Source of the DNA: Candidatus Ancaeobacter aquaticus
Lineage (GTDB): Bacteria > Auribacterota > Ancaeobacteria > Ancaeobacterales > Ancaeobacteraceae
NCBI GenBank assembly: GCA_030765405.1
Contig: JAVCCP010000054.1
Coordinates: forward strand, 1-57,413
Length of the DNA: 57,413 bases
Reading direction: 5' to 3'
The notes beneath the pieces are model-generated. The model was not told where the DNA came from. It worked only from the letters and a program-made list of their open reading frames with translations, and did no database searches. The stretch's first letter is position 1; each line of letters begins with the position of its first letter. Positions 44,401 to 52,898 of this stretch are shown one piece after another. The position numbers were made by a program, and so were the translations under genes.

Positions 44401-44441
44401 AAAAAAGGGACAGCTCTTCATAAGGGGACTGTCTCTTTTTT
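44401..44441. repeat. REP-like hairpin after tRNA-Val, probable terminator
   Basis: AAAAAAGGGACAG (44401-44413) pairs with CTGTCTCTTTTTT with one G-U change, and the inner CTCTT pairs with AAGGGG across a CATA loop. The GGGACAG/GGGGACTGTC words are those of the other REP-like elements. It ends beside the stop of the minus-strand glycosyltransferase and is T-rich on both strands. Confidence 0.7.
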
Positions 44442-44443
44442 TG

Positions 44444-45229
44444 TTAGTTTGTTTCTAGTCTGTTGTCTTTTGTCTGAGTCTGTTTCATTTCCCAGTATTT
44501 AACATACGTCTGAAATTGATAGAATCCCCCAAAATATGCGAGGATAAAGCCGTAAAAACCGTCCTTATATCCTTTTTTACGTAGATATGCTCTCAGGAAC
44601 CTGTCGATAGATTTTCTGATTGCTTTTCCAAAACCTATTTTTCTTTTATCGTTACACCATTTACGGGCCTCAAGTGTTGTTTGTGAATTTTGTTTTTGAA
44701 CAAAATCGTGAATATCTATATACGAGTAGTGAATAATATCTTTTGTAAGGTGTCCACAGGTACCGTCCATAAATGCCCGTGGATGTACCTCGGATTCCTC
44801 ATATTTAAATTCATCCCGCTTGAATATGCGTACTTTGCTTGCAGGATACCAGCCACCATGTTGTATCCAATAATCTCCAATATAGGTTTTAAATGGTATG
44901 GTAAAACCGTTATGAGAAATAGGGGCTGCAAAAGTTTCTTTTATTTCCTGGGCAAGTTCGGGTGTTACCCGTTCATCACAATCAAGGCTCATTACCCATT
45001 CGTTTTTTGTCTGCGAATAGCCGAAATTTCTGTGACGACCTTCAATATCAAGTTTTCGCTGTATTATACGAGCTCCTAATTTTTCTGCAATAGCTGCGGT
45101 ATTATCAGTGCTGAAATCATCAAGTAAAATGACTTCATCGGTCCACGATACACTCTTTATACAATCTTCGATTTCTCGTTCTTCATTTTTTGCCATTATT
45201 ACTACACTTATCGGAAGTTTGTTTTCCAT
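44444..45229 (-). CDS. Glycosyltransferase family 2 (WaaE/KdtX-like)
   Basis: 261 residues. GT-A fold: ISVVIMAKNEEREIEDCI at the N terminus, LLDDFSTDNT, and the metal-binding DxD-like segment MSLDCDERVT. The later QHGGWYPASKVRIFKRD and YIDIHDFVQKQNSQT parts are typical of lipopolysaccharide core beta-glucosyl or heptosyl-modifying enzymes of the WaaE/KdtX group. It acts at the cytoplasmic face. First of three minus-strand transferases when read from 47296, here the last. Confidence 0.88.
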   Translation of the reverse strand: MENKLPISVVIMAKNEEREIEDCIKSVSWTDEVILLDDFSTDNTAAIAEKLGARIIQRKLDIEGRHRNFGYSQTKNEWVMSLDCDERVTPELAQEIKETFAAPISHNGFTIPFKTYIGDYWIQHGGWYPASKVRIFKRDEFKYEESEVHPRAFMDGTCGHLTKDIIHYSYIDIHDFVQKQNSQTTLEARKWCNDKRKIGFGKAIRKSIDRFLRAYLRKKGYKDGFYGFILAYFGGFYQFQTYVKYWEMKQTQTKDNRLETN

Positions 45230-45254
45230 AATAACTCCTTCGAGAGGGATGATT

Positions 45255-46400
45255 TTATGTATTATATTCTTTTTTTAAACTGATAACATCTTGTATATTG
45301 CTTACTTGTCTTATTCTACTTGATTGTGTAGTTGCTTTACCATTAAAAAAAATAGGGTAACGGACAAACAATGAACAGCGCGCAAGAAAATGAGCCATAG
45401 AGCTATCGTAGGTCAATATAAGATTGTATTTTTTCTTGCGGCGTTTCACTATTCTGAAAACTGTTTTTAACCAAAATAAAAAAGGAGTATATATGTATAC
45501 GTGTATATTGGTTGTTACGGGGAGATTTAGTGTCGCAAATAAATGATTTTTGTCTTTTATGTTTTTTGATGCAACTATTGCGTAAATATAGCATTCATTT
45601 TTTGCTAGTGTGCGTATATCTTGAAATAGATTCTTTAGTTCTTCTTGGTTCTCGCTTTGTTTCTGTGTGATTGGGAGCGCTATTCTCAGTGGTATGCCCC
45701 ATTTTTTGTAATAAATCCTTTGATTCTTTTTAAAAAGCGCATCACGGGCACTAAAATGATCGAGTGATTTGTGTTCATAGTGATATATGTATGCGCCATT
45801 TGCCTTTACACATTTGTATCCTGCTTCTTTTACTCTCATAGAATAATCAGAATCTTCAAAAAATGCCATGCCAAACAGTTCATCAAAATGACCGATTTTT
45901 TCGATAATTTCTCTTTTTATGAGCATTGCAAAACCGATACAGTTGGAAAATTCAGTATATTGGAGTTTTTGGTTTTGTATGCGCTGGGCACATTCTTGTA
46001 TAGTTTTATCTTTGTATGGAACAAGACCAAATGTATTACTTTCCGGGTTTAGGATCCCGATATCCGGTGATGACTGGGCAACGTCTATCATTGTCTCCAA
46101 ACAATTATTTGTGAAAAGTGTATCGTTGTTCAGTACGAGAACATAGGGGGCGGTTGATATTCCTAACCCTTGGTTTACCGCTTTAGGAAACCCGATATTT
46201 GTTGTATTCTCAATAGCGGTTATTTGGACATTCTCCTGAGGTATAAAACTTTTGATAACCGTTTTTGTTGCACTATTGCTTGCATTGTCAATTAAGATAA
46301 TATTTATGGGAATGTGTGTTGAATCAATAATAGAATGCACACATTCTTTGGTTAGTTCAGGTTGATTATATATAGGGATTATAATGTCGCACGATTTCAT
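45255..46400 (-). CDS. Glycosyltransferase family 2 (rhamnosyltransferase-like)
   Basis: 381 residues. N-terminal GT-A domain: CDIIIPIYNQPELTKECV, ILIDNASNSATKT, VLNNDTLF (DxD position) and the acceptor ED motif in MAFFEDSDYSMRVKEAGYK. The last 130 residues are an extra C-terminal region of unknown role. The start codon overlaps the stop of the upstream 46397-47296 gene by four bases. Confidence 0.85.
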   Translation of the reverse strand: MKSCDIIIPIYNQPELTKECVHSIIDSTHIPINIILIDNASNSATKTVIKSFIPQENVQITAIENTTNIGFPKAVNQGLGISTAPYVLVLNNDTLFTNNCLETMIDVAQSSPDIGILNPESNTFGLVPYKDKTIQECAQRIQNQKLQYTEFSNCIGFAMLIKREIIEKIGHFDELFGMAFFEDSDYSMRVKEAGYKCVKANGAYIYHYEHKSLDHFSARDALFKKNQRIYYKKWGIPLRIALPITQKQSENQEELKNLFQDIRTLAKNECYIYAIVASKNIKDKNHLFATLNLPVTTNIHVYIYTPFLFWLKTVFRIVKRRKKKYNLILTYDSSMAHFLARCSLFVRYPIFFNGKATTQSSRIRQVSNIQDVISLKKEYNT

Positions 46401-47296
46401 AATATGAGTTTTTTGTATTTTTCTATAAGTCCGTTTTGCGCTATTGAAAGCATAGTGTTCATTCTGTCCCTGTAGGTATATTTGCCTACAGCAAGTTTAT
46501 GTCCCGCAAGGGCGATTTTTTCCCTTTCAGTATCGTGTGAGAGATAATAATCTATCAGGTCGAAAAGTTCTTCTGGTGTATTATAGATAATAATATTTTT
46601 TTTGTCCTCAAAAAGCTCGTTAAAACCATTATTATCTATAGCGTTAGTAATAAGTAATGTGCCGCAACTCATAACTTCAAACATACGCATATTAATATCG
46701 TTTTTGATCGAGTAGTTGAATCCGATCTTTGACGATGAATATATTTTTGACATTTTAGTGTGCTCGGCCCACCCTATAAAACTGTTTGGGTAACGGGTCT
46801 TAAGTTTCTCCAGAAGCATTTTTCGTAAACATTTTTTACCATCGGTACCGACAAAACCGATATCAAGATTTTTTTTGCAGTCTAATTTTTTATGTATAAC
46901 GGGGTCGCAGCCAAGAGGGACCCAAAAGGTATCTATTTTTTCGTGTCGAGCAAGTTTTTCTGCACCCTCTTTTTGAGCGCAAAAGACAAAGTCATAATGG
47001 TGTGATTGCTCACGTATTTTCTCATACGGGTGCTTAAGGTGGGTATCAATCGCTAGAAAGGCGCACGGACGGAGATGTTTGGGAATATCATACTTGTAGT
47101 CGCCATGATCTATCCGTAAATAGAAATCGTATTCCGGTTTGATCTTTTGGGCGTACTCAGTCCAAAAATGCTTTACCGTATGTCCTGATTGCCGAAGCGC
47201 TTTCTCAAAATAGTAACCGATTGTATCATCTCGGTCCTTATTATATATAATAGCTATTTTGAGGGCATTTTTATTGTTTTTAAGGAAATGAAACAT
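46397..47296 (-). CDS. CgeB-like glycosyltransferase
   Basis: 299 residues. ALKIAIIYNKDRDDTIGYYFEKAL at the N terminus (in part), then DFVFCAQKEGAEKLAR, FWVPLGCDP, IGFVGTDG and KIGFNYSIKNDINMRMFEVMSCGTLLI, the pattern of the CgeB (spore maturation-like) GT-B group. Donor and acceptor unknown. It is the first gene of the minus-strand trio and diverges from the GT9 array. Confidence 0.78.
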   Translation of the reverse strand: MFHFLKNNKNALKIAIIYNKDRDDTIGYYFEKALRQSGHTVKHFWTEYAQKIKPEYDFYLRIDHGDYKYDIPKHLRPCAFLAIDTHLKHPYEKIREQSHHYDFVFCAQKEGAEKLARHEKIDTFWVPLGCDPVIHKKLDCKKNLDIGFVGTDGKKCLRKMLLEKLKTRYPNSFIGWAEHTKMSKIYSSSKIGFNYSIKNDINMRMFEVMSCGTLLITNAIDNNGFNELFEDKKNIIIYNTPEELFDLIDYYLSHDTEREKIALAGHKLAVGKYTYRDRMNTMLSIAQNGLIEKYKKLIL

Positions 47297-47306
47297 TTTT
47301 AAATCC

Positions 47307-47335
47307 TTGTTTGATAAGTTGTTATAAGATATAAT
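47307..47335 (+). promoter_or_regulatory. Promoter of the first GT9 gene
   Basis: TATAAT at 47330-47335 (perfect -10) with TTGTTT at 47307-47312 (17-base spacer, weak -35). Lies in the divergent gap. Confidence 0.45.
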
Positions 47336-47373
47336 AATTGCCTTATGTTGTCAATATAAAGGGGTTTAACTGT

Positions 47374-48480
47374 ATGTTTGAAATAGTGAAGAAAAAAGAG
47401 TTAGCATGTAAAAATGTGCTTGTTATTAATCCTTTCGGGATAGGTGATGTGCTTTTCACAACACCTCTTTTAGCAAGATTACGATCGTTATTGCCCAACG
47501 GTGCCAAAATAACTTTTTTATGTAATAGACGTGCAGAGCCTATATTAGAATCTAATGATGCTATTAATAAGGTGGTGGTGTTTGAAAAGGATGAATATAG
47601 AAAACTGTGGAAAGAGTCAAAAATACGTTTCTGTAAAGTGTTTGCTTCTTTTGTCTATCATATATATAACCAGAAATTTGATGCGGTATTTGATATATCG
47701 TTAGGAAGACAGTATTCATTCTGGTGCATGTTGCTCAAAATTCCTATGCGTGTTGGTTTTAATTATCGAAACCGAGGCCGGTTTTTAACCCATAAAATTA
47801 ACATAGGTGGTTTTACCGAAAAACCTATTCCCGAGTATTATCTGGATTTGCTTCGGTTGTTTAACGTTACGGTCAATGCTGCATCACTGTCTTTTCCTTT
47901 GAAGGAAGAGGTGTTGAGGCAGGCGGACATTTTTTTAGAGGAAAATATGTTATTAAATGCACCTGGTATAGTGGGAATAATGCCTGGTGGGGGGGAGTCG
48001 TGGGGAAAAGATGCCTATTATAAGAGGTGGACGCCATCTTATTTTGCCCAAGTGGCTGATTATATAGTTAAGAAATATGGATATACTCCTATTCTCTTTG
48101 GAAGTCGTTCAGAAGAAAGTATTTGTAAAGATGTTTTAAGACATATGGCGTCTAAAGGAATTATTGTCACGGACTTGGCCTTATCCGTATTTGCTGCAGT
48201 TCTAAAAAAATGTTCTTTTGTTATTTGTAATGATGGGGGACCTCTTCATATTGCGGTAAGTCAAGGTGTGCCGACAGTTTCAATATTTGGCCCGGTAAAT
48301 GAGGGGGTGTATGGTCCTTATCCAGCGTCAGACAAAGATGTTATCGTAAAAAACAATGTGTCATGCCGTCCCTGTTATTATCAATTTAGATATAAGGATT
48401 GCGACACGCATACATGCTTAAGAGATCTTTTGCCTCAACATGTTACAAAAGAGGTTGATATATTGGTCGACCGGATATAG
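47374..48480 (+). CDS. GT9 glycosyltransferase (heptosyltransferase-like)
   Basis: About 368 residues. GT9 motifs: VLVINPFGIGDVLFTTPLL at the N terminus, GIMPGGGESWGKDA in the middle, and CNDGGPLHIAVSQGVP then IFGPVNEG. Near the C terminus is CRPCYYQFRYKDC then C five residues later, the four-Cys signature shared by all six GT9 domains here. The ATG at 47374 with AAAGGGG upstream is chosen over an in-frame TTG at 47338. Probably adds heptose or a related sugar to the LPS core. Confidence 0.88.
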   Translation: MFEIVKKKELACKNVLVINPFGIGDVLFTTPLLARLRSLLPNGAKITFLCNRRAEPILESNDAINKVVVFEKDEYRKLWKESKIRFCKVFASFVYHIYNQKFDAVFDISLGRQYSFWCMLLKIPMRVGFNYRNRGRFLTHKINIGGFTEKPIPEYYLDLLRLFNVTVNAASLSFPLKEEVLRQADIFLEENMLLNAPGIVGIMPGGGESWGKDAYYKRWTPSYFAQVADYIVKKYGYTPILFGSRSEESICKDVLRHMASKGIIVTDLALSVFAAVLKKCSFVICNDGGPLHIAVSQGVPTVSIFGPVNEGVYGPYPASDKDVIVKNNVSCRPCYYQFRYKDCDTHTCLRDLLPQHVTKEVDILVDRI

Positions 48481-48511
48481 CTTTATTTCGGTATGTAATT
48501 ATGAATTGTCA

Positions 48512-48520
48512 TGATATAAT
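48512..48520 (+). promoter_or_regulatory. Extended -10 promoter of the GT9-ELM1 gene
   Basis: TGATATAAT matches TGnTATAAT exactly. It lies about 20 bases before the start codon, so the leader would be very short. Confidence 0.42.
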
Positions 48521-48540
48521 ATCGCCTTTTGGAGTGGATT

Positions 48541-50742
48541 ATGGTTAAAGATAAAAATATCAAAAAAATTCTTATGGTGAAGCTTAGTTCTATTGGAGAT
48601 GTTGTTCACGCTCTTCCCATCCTAAAATCATTACGTGATACGTATCCTGAAGCATATATTGCATGGATGATAAAAAGAACGTGTAAAGATATCATTGAGG
48701 GCAATCCCTATCTTGATGAGGTCATAATATTCGAACGTGCACGATGGGGTAAATTGAGAAATATCTTTCTGACGGTCAAAGAGATATTTCTATTTATGAA
48801 ATCTATCAGATCAAAAAAATTTGACGTTGTTGTTGATTTTCAGGGTCTTTTCTATACCGGTTTAGTAACATTCTTTACCGGATGTAAAAAAAGGTACGGG
48901 TTTAAAAATGCGCGAGAATTTTCCTTTATATTTTATAATAGAAAAGTAGCTGTTCCCACAATGGAGATGCATGCGGTAAATAGATATTTTCTTCTTGCCG
49001 AAGCGTTGGGCGCAACTCATAGAAAGCCCGAGTTTACCATTGCCGTATCATCGGCTGATAGCGAAAAAGTTGATTCGCTCCTTGCTCAATACACACAAGG
49101 AGACAGTACTAAACCTGTTATTGCAATAAATCCTTCTGCTCGTTGGATCACTAAGCAGTGGCAGATGGAAAAATTTGCTGAGCTGTCAGATGCACTTGCT
49201 CGTCAGATGAATGCCGTTATTGTTCTTATTGGAAGTAGCGCAGATAAAGAATTAGTTGAAAGATTGATCGAAAGAATGAAAACGAATCCTTTAAATGCAA
49301 CAGGCAGAACAAATCTCAAGCAGCTTGTCGCTCTTCTGGAGAAGACGGATTTAGTTATCAGTAATGACACCGGTCCAATGCATATCGCTGTTGCAGTGGG
49401 AACACCGGTTTTAGGGCTTTTTGGCCCTACTAATCCTGTAAGAACGGGTCCTTTTGGATTGGAGCACGTAGTTATCAGGAAAGATATTTTTTGCAGCCCT
49501 TGTCTTAAGAAAAAATGCTGCGATCTTATATGTATGGATCTATTAACCACTGAGGATGTTTTACACGCAGTTCACGAAAATATAGTTAAGGGAACCTTTT
49601 CGAAAATATCACCTAAAAAAGTCGATCGACTTAGAGCGCAAATGAACATTATTGATGAGATCGGAGATCACACCTTAGATGTGTTGATTTTAAGTGACGG
49701 TAAAGCCGGTCATGTAAATCAAACGGTGGGTATGGTTAAGAATATTGATAACGTGAATTATCATGTAGCGCGAATAAAATACCGCACAACGTTTCATCGT
49801 GGGTTAGCATGGGTTGCGGGTGTGTGTGGGCTGGGAGAAACGGGATTTTTAAAAAGCATGTTAAAGCCAAATAGTTATCGCCAGATTATGGAGTCTGTGC
49901 CGAAAGTCGTTCTTTCAGCCGGTATATCGGTAGCGCCGATTAATCTCATGCTGGGAAGAATATTTAAGGCGAAAAAAGTGGTTAGTATGAAACCGGGGCC
50001 TCTCAAATTGAAACGTTTTGATCTTGCGATTATCCCTATGCATGATGACCCTCCGAAAATGGATAATGTAGTGGAAACATTAGGTGCCCCAAATATTATT
50101 GGTAAAGAGCTTTTAGAAGCTGAAAAAGATAAAATTGTTCATAATATTCACTTTAAGAAAGATATTAAAATAGGCGTATTTATTGGGGGAGAAACGCCAG
50201 ATTATTTTATTTCTAAAAAGACTATGCTTGTATTAATCCAGAAGATAAAGGATCTATGTAATGAGTTTGATGCAGAAGTATTAATTGCAACATCGAGAAG
50301 AACCGCGCGTGGTTTGGAAAAATTATTATCACAAGCGTTTGACAATGATCCGAGATGTAAAATGCTCCTATTGGCGAGTCAGGCTGAGACAAATCCCATA
50401 CCGGGGATATTGAGCGTGAGTGATATTATTGTTGTTACTGAAGAAAGTATATCCATGGTCTCTGAAGCTGCGAGTTCAGGTAAATATGTCTTTGTCTTAA
50501 AAATTGATAGGAAAGAAAACAGAAAACTTAAACAAGAACGTACGATTGAGGAATTAGTGATACATGGATATGTATTAAAATCTGATGTTTTTACTCTTTA
50601 TAACACTATTGTAAACTTCTGGCCGACACGTAAACCTCCCAAAATTCTAAATGACACTGTTGTTGCATCTGAAGCACTTGCGAAACTACTTGAGCAATGT
50701 GGTTTTAATAGAGATATTGCATATCTCAAGAAAGTTAGTTGA
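48541..50742 (+). CDS. GT9 fused to an ELM1-like (DUF1022) domain
   Basis: About 733 residues with two unrelated domains. Residues about 1-340: GT9 heptosyltransferase (KLSSIGDVVHALPILK, AINPSARWITKQW, ISNDTGPMHIAVAVGTP, LFGPTNP, CSPCLKKKC plus a fourth Cys). Residues about 380-733: ELM1/GtrOC1-like (VLILSDGKAGHVNQTVG, VVSMKPGPLKLKRFDLAIIP, HDDP, GVFIGGETPDYF, ATSRRTARGLE, then VSDIIVVTEESISMVSEAASSGKYV). Domains of this second type are usually separate proteins that resemble GT-B enzymes. Start ATG 48541 with GGAG upstream. No frame break separates the two, so it is a true single ORF. Confidence 0.85.
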   Translation: MVKDKNIKKILMVKLSSIGDVVHALPILKSLRDTYPEAYIAWMIKRTCKDIIEGNPYLDEVIIFERARWGKLRNIFLTVKEIFLFMKSIRSKKFDVVVDFQGLFYTGLVTFFTGCKKRYGFKNAREFSFIFYNRKVAVPTMEMHAVNRYFLLAEALGATHRKPEFTIAVSSADSEKVDSLLAQYTQGDSTKPVIAINPSARWITKQWQMEKFAELSDALARQMNAVIVLIGSSADKELVERLIERMKTNPLNATGRTNLKQLVALLEKTDLVISNDTGPMHIAVAVGTPVLGLFGPTNPVRTGPFGLEHVVIRKDIFCSPCLKKKCCDLICMDLLTTEDVLHAVHENIVKGTFSKISPKKVDRLRAQMNIIDEIGDHTLDVLILSDGKAGHVNQTVGMVKNIDNVNYHVARIKYRTTFHRGLAWVAGVCGLGETGFLKSMLKPNSYRQIMESVPKVVLSAGISVAPINLMLGRIFKAKKVVSMKPGPLKLKRFDLAIIPMHDDPPKMDNVVETLGAPNIIGKELLEAEKDKIVHNIHFKKDIKIGVFIGGETPDYFISKKTMLVLIQKIKDLCNEFDAEVLIATSRRTARGLEKLLSQAFDNDPRCKMLLLASQAETNPIPGILSVSDIIVVTEESISMVSEAASSGKYVFVLKIDRKENRKLKQERTIEELVIHGYVLKSDVFTLYNTIVNFWPTRKPPKILNDTVVASEALAKLLEQCGFNRDIAYLKKVS

Positions 50743-50794
50743 GAATGATTAACTGACATAGGTACTTTCATACGATAGTAATGGATAAATAATC

Positions 50795-52867
50795 ATGAAA
50801 ATTTTGCAAATGGTCCCTGAATTAGAATGTGGCGGTGTTGAAACCGGTACCGTTGATTTGGCTCTTATGCTTAAAGAACGCGGCCATATTCCTTATGTTA
50901 TCACTAGCGGTGGCAGTATGGTTGCAAAGCTGGAATCTTCTCAGGTAACCTGCATAAAGCTTCCCGTACATAAAAAATCAATTATATCGATTATCGGTAC
51001 TATATTTAAGGTGAGAAAGATTGTGCGTGAAGAAGACATTGATATTGTACATGCCCGAAGCCGTGTGCCCGGATGGATCGGATATTTTGCAGTACAAGGG
51101 ACGCATGCACATTTTGTAACTACTGCCCATGGATATTATAGTACCCATTTTGCAAGTAGGGTGATGGGTCGTGGCGAAAAAGTCATTGTGCCGAGCGCGG
51201 TAATATCAGAGCACATGGAAAATGATTTTGGGGTTGTTAAGGACAAGCTTGTTTTGATCCCACGCGGCGTTGATGTGAGAAAATTCAGAGAAAAGGAACC
51301 TGAACTCGGTGGCATTAAAGATACCTACAATATAGGTGTTATTGGACGATTGACGCCTATCAAAGGACATAGTTATGTTATTCGTGCACTAACAATTATA
51401 TTGCGCTCATTTCCACATGTTAAACTGTTTATTATAGGTGATGCCTATGGAAAGAAAGTACACTACAAAGATGAGTTAATACGGCTTGTTGAGGAACTCG
51501 GATTAAAAGATAATATTGTTTTTACCGGAGCATGTTCGGACGTATCAAAAATATTAGATAATTTAGATATTGTTATTCTGTCATCCATTGTTCCAGAAGC
51601 ATTTGGAAGGGTAATAACTGAAGCGTTTGCAGCCTGTGTGCCTGTTATTGCCACACGTTTGGGTGGTGCATTAGATATTATTGACGATAAGAAAAATGGT
51701 CTTTTAGTAGAACCAAAAGATGAGAATGCAATTGCCGAGGCAGTGACAACACTGTTTCAGGATCATAAACTTTGCGAGAAGATAATTAAAAATGCTCTCG
51801 AGAAAGTACATTCTGAATATACCCTCGAAAAGATGTACGAGAGAACATGTCAAGTGTATGAAGAATGTGTGAATACAAAAAAGATTCTTATTGTGAAACT
51901 AAGTGCGCTTGGCGATATCGTGCTTATCAGTCCTTCTGTCCGCGCCATTAAAAAGAAATATCCGTACGCTAAAATAACGGCGCTTACATCATCTCGATAT
52001 AAAGGCCTGTTCAAAAAATCGAGAGACATACATCATGTTCTTACCTATGATAAAGGGAACAATCCTCTTGCTCTTATGAAACTCATTAGAAAATTGCGTC
52101 ATTACCGGTTTGACATTGCTGTCGATTTTCAAAACACGTACCGAACTCATCTTATACTTTTTTTTGGTTGGATAAAAAAGTCGATAGGGTATAAAAGAAA
52201 ATGCGGTTTTTTGATGTCTGAAAGTGTTGATATGCCTACCACACCCATGGATCCTGTCAGTCACCAGTTTAAACTGTTAAGCGTGCTTGATATACCTCTT
52301 GAGAATAGACAAATAGAGTTTTGGACCGGTGAAGAAGATAAGAGAGCGGTAAAAAAGATATTTCGTGCTAACAATATTAATGAGGATGAAACTTTGATAG
52401 CAATAAATCCTGGGGGCAGTCATAAGTGGAAATCAAAGAGATGGCCAAGAGAAAGGTTTGCAGAGTTGATAAACGTGCTTTATGAACGTTACCAGGCGCG
52501 TACGGTTCTTATTGGCGGAAATGATCTCTCGGAATATAAGGATTATTTTAAGCAAAACCTGTCTGTTCCATATATTGATACCATTGGACTTACTTCAATT
52601 TCTGAGGCCGGTGAGCTTTTAAAACGGTGCAAACTTCTTGTTACCGGAGATAGCGCTCCGCTCCATATTGCTGCAGGATGCGCAGTGCCGTTTGTGGCAT
52701 TGTTTGGACCGACAGACCCTCATAAGCATATGCCTATTGCAAAAGGTACGGTTATTACTAAGAACGTTGAATGCAGTCCGTGTGTAAAAAACACGTGTGG
52801 GGAACACATATGTATGGAGAATATCACTGTCAGTGATGTTCTTGAAAAAGTAGCTCAATACATATAA
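50795..52867 (+). CDS. GT4 fused to GT9
   Basis: 690 residues, two complete transferase domains. Residues 1 to about 358: GT4 (VPELECGGVETGTVDLALML, VHARSRVPGWIG, GVIGRLTPIKGHSYVIRAL, VPEAFGRVITEAFAACVPVIA). From about residue 362: GT9 (KKILIVKLSALGDIVLISPS, AINPGGSHKWKSKRWP, TGDSAPLHIAAGCAVP, LFGPTDPH, CSPCVKNTC with a fourth Cys). The GT9 half begins directly after a GT4-like C-terminal helix with no linker. Two sequential transfers by one polypeptide is the natural inference. Confidence 0.86.
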   Translation: MKILQMVPELECGGVETGTVDLALMLKERGHIPYVITSGGSMVAKLESSQVTCIKLPVHKKSIISIIGTIFKVRKIVREEDIDIVHARSRVPGWIGYFAVQGTHAHFVTTAHGYYSTHFASRVMGRGEKVIVPSAVISEHMENDFGVVKDKLVLIPRGVDVRKFREKEPELGGIKDTYNIGVIGRLTPIKGHSYVIRALTIILRSFPHVKLFIIGDAYGKKVHYKDELIRLVEELGLKDNIVFTGACSDVSKILDNLDIVILSSIVPEAFGRVITEAFAACVPVIATRLGGALDIIDDKKNGLLVEPKDENAIAEAVTTLFQDHKLCEKIIKNALEKVHSEYTLEKMYERTCQVYEECVNTKKILIVKLSALGDIVLISPSVRAIKKKYPYAKITALTSSRYKGLFKKSRDIHHVLTYDKGNNPLALMKLIRKLRHYRFDIAVDFQNTYRTHLILFFGWIKKSIGYKRKCGFLMSESVDMPTTPMDPVSHQFKLLSVLDIPLENRQIEFWTGEEDKRAVKKIFRANNINEDETLIAINPGGSHKWKSKRWPRERFAELINVLYERYQARTVLIGGNDLSEYKDYFKQNLSVPYIDTIGLTSISEAGELLKRCKLLVTGDSAPLHIAAGCAVPFVALFGPTDPHKHMPIAKGTVITKNVECSPCVKNTCGEHICMENITVSDVLEKVAQYI

Positions 52868-52870
52868 AAG

Positions 52871-52898
52871 TGAGAAGTAAAAAATGAGAAGTAAAAAA
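52871..52898. repeat. 14-base direct repeat overlapping a start codon
   Basis: TGAGAAGTAAAAAA occurs twice in tandem (52871-52884 and 52885-52898). The ATG of the next gene is made at the repeat junction (52884-52886), so repeat copy 2 encodes residues 1-5. Confidence 0.75.

Noticed and set aside
44281-44502. 73-residue plus-strand ORF spanning tRNA-Val
   Set aside because: It runs through the tRNA and the hairpin after it, so it is not a coding sequence.
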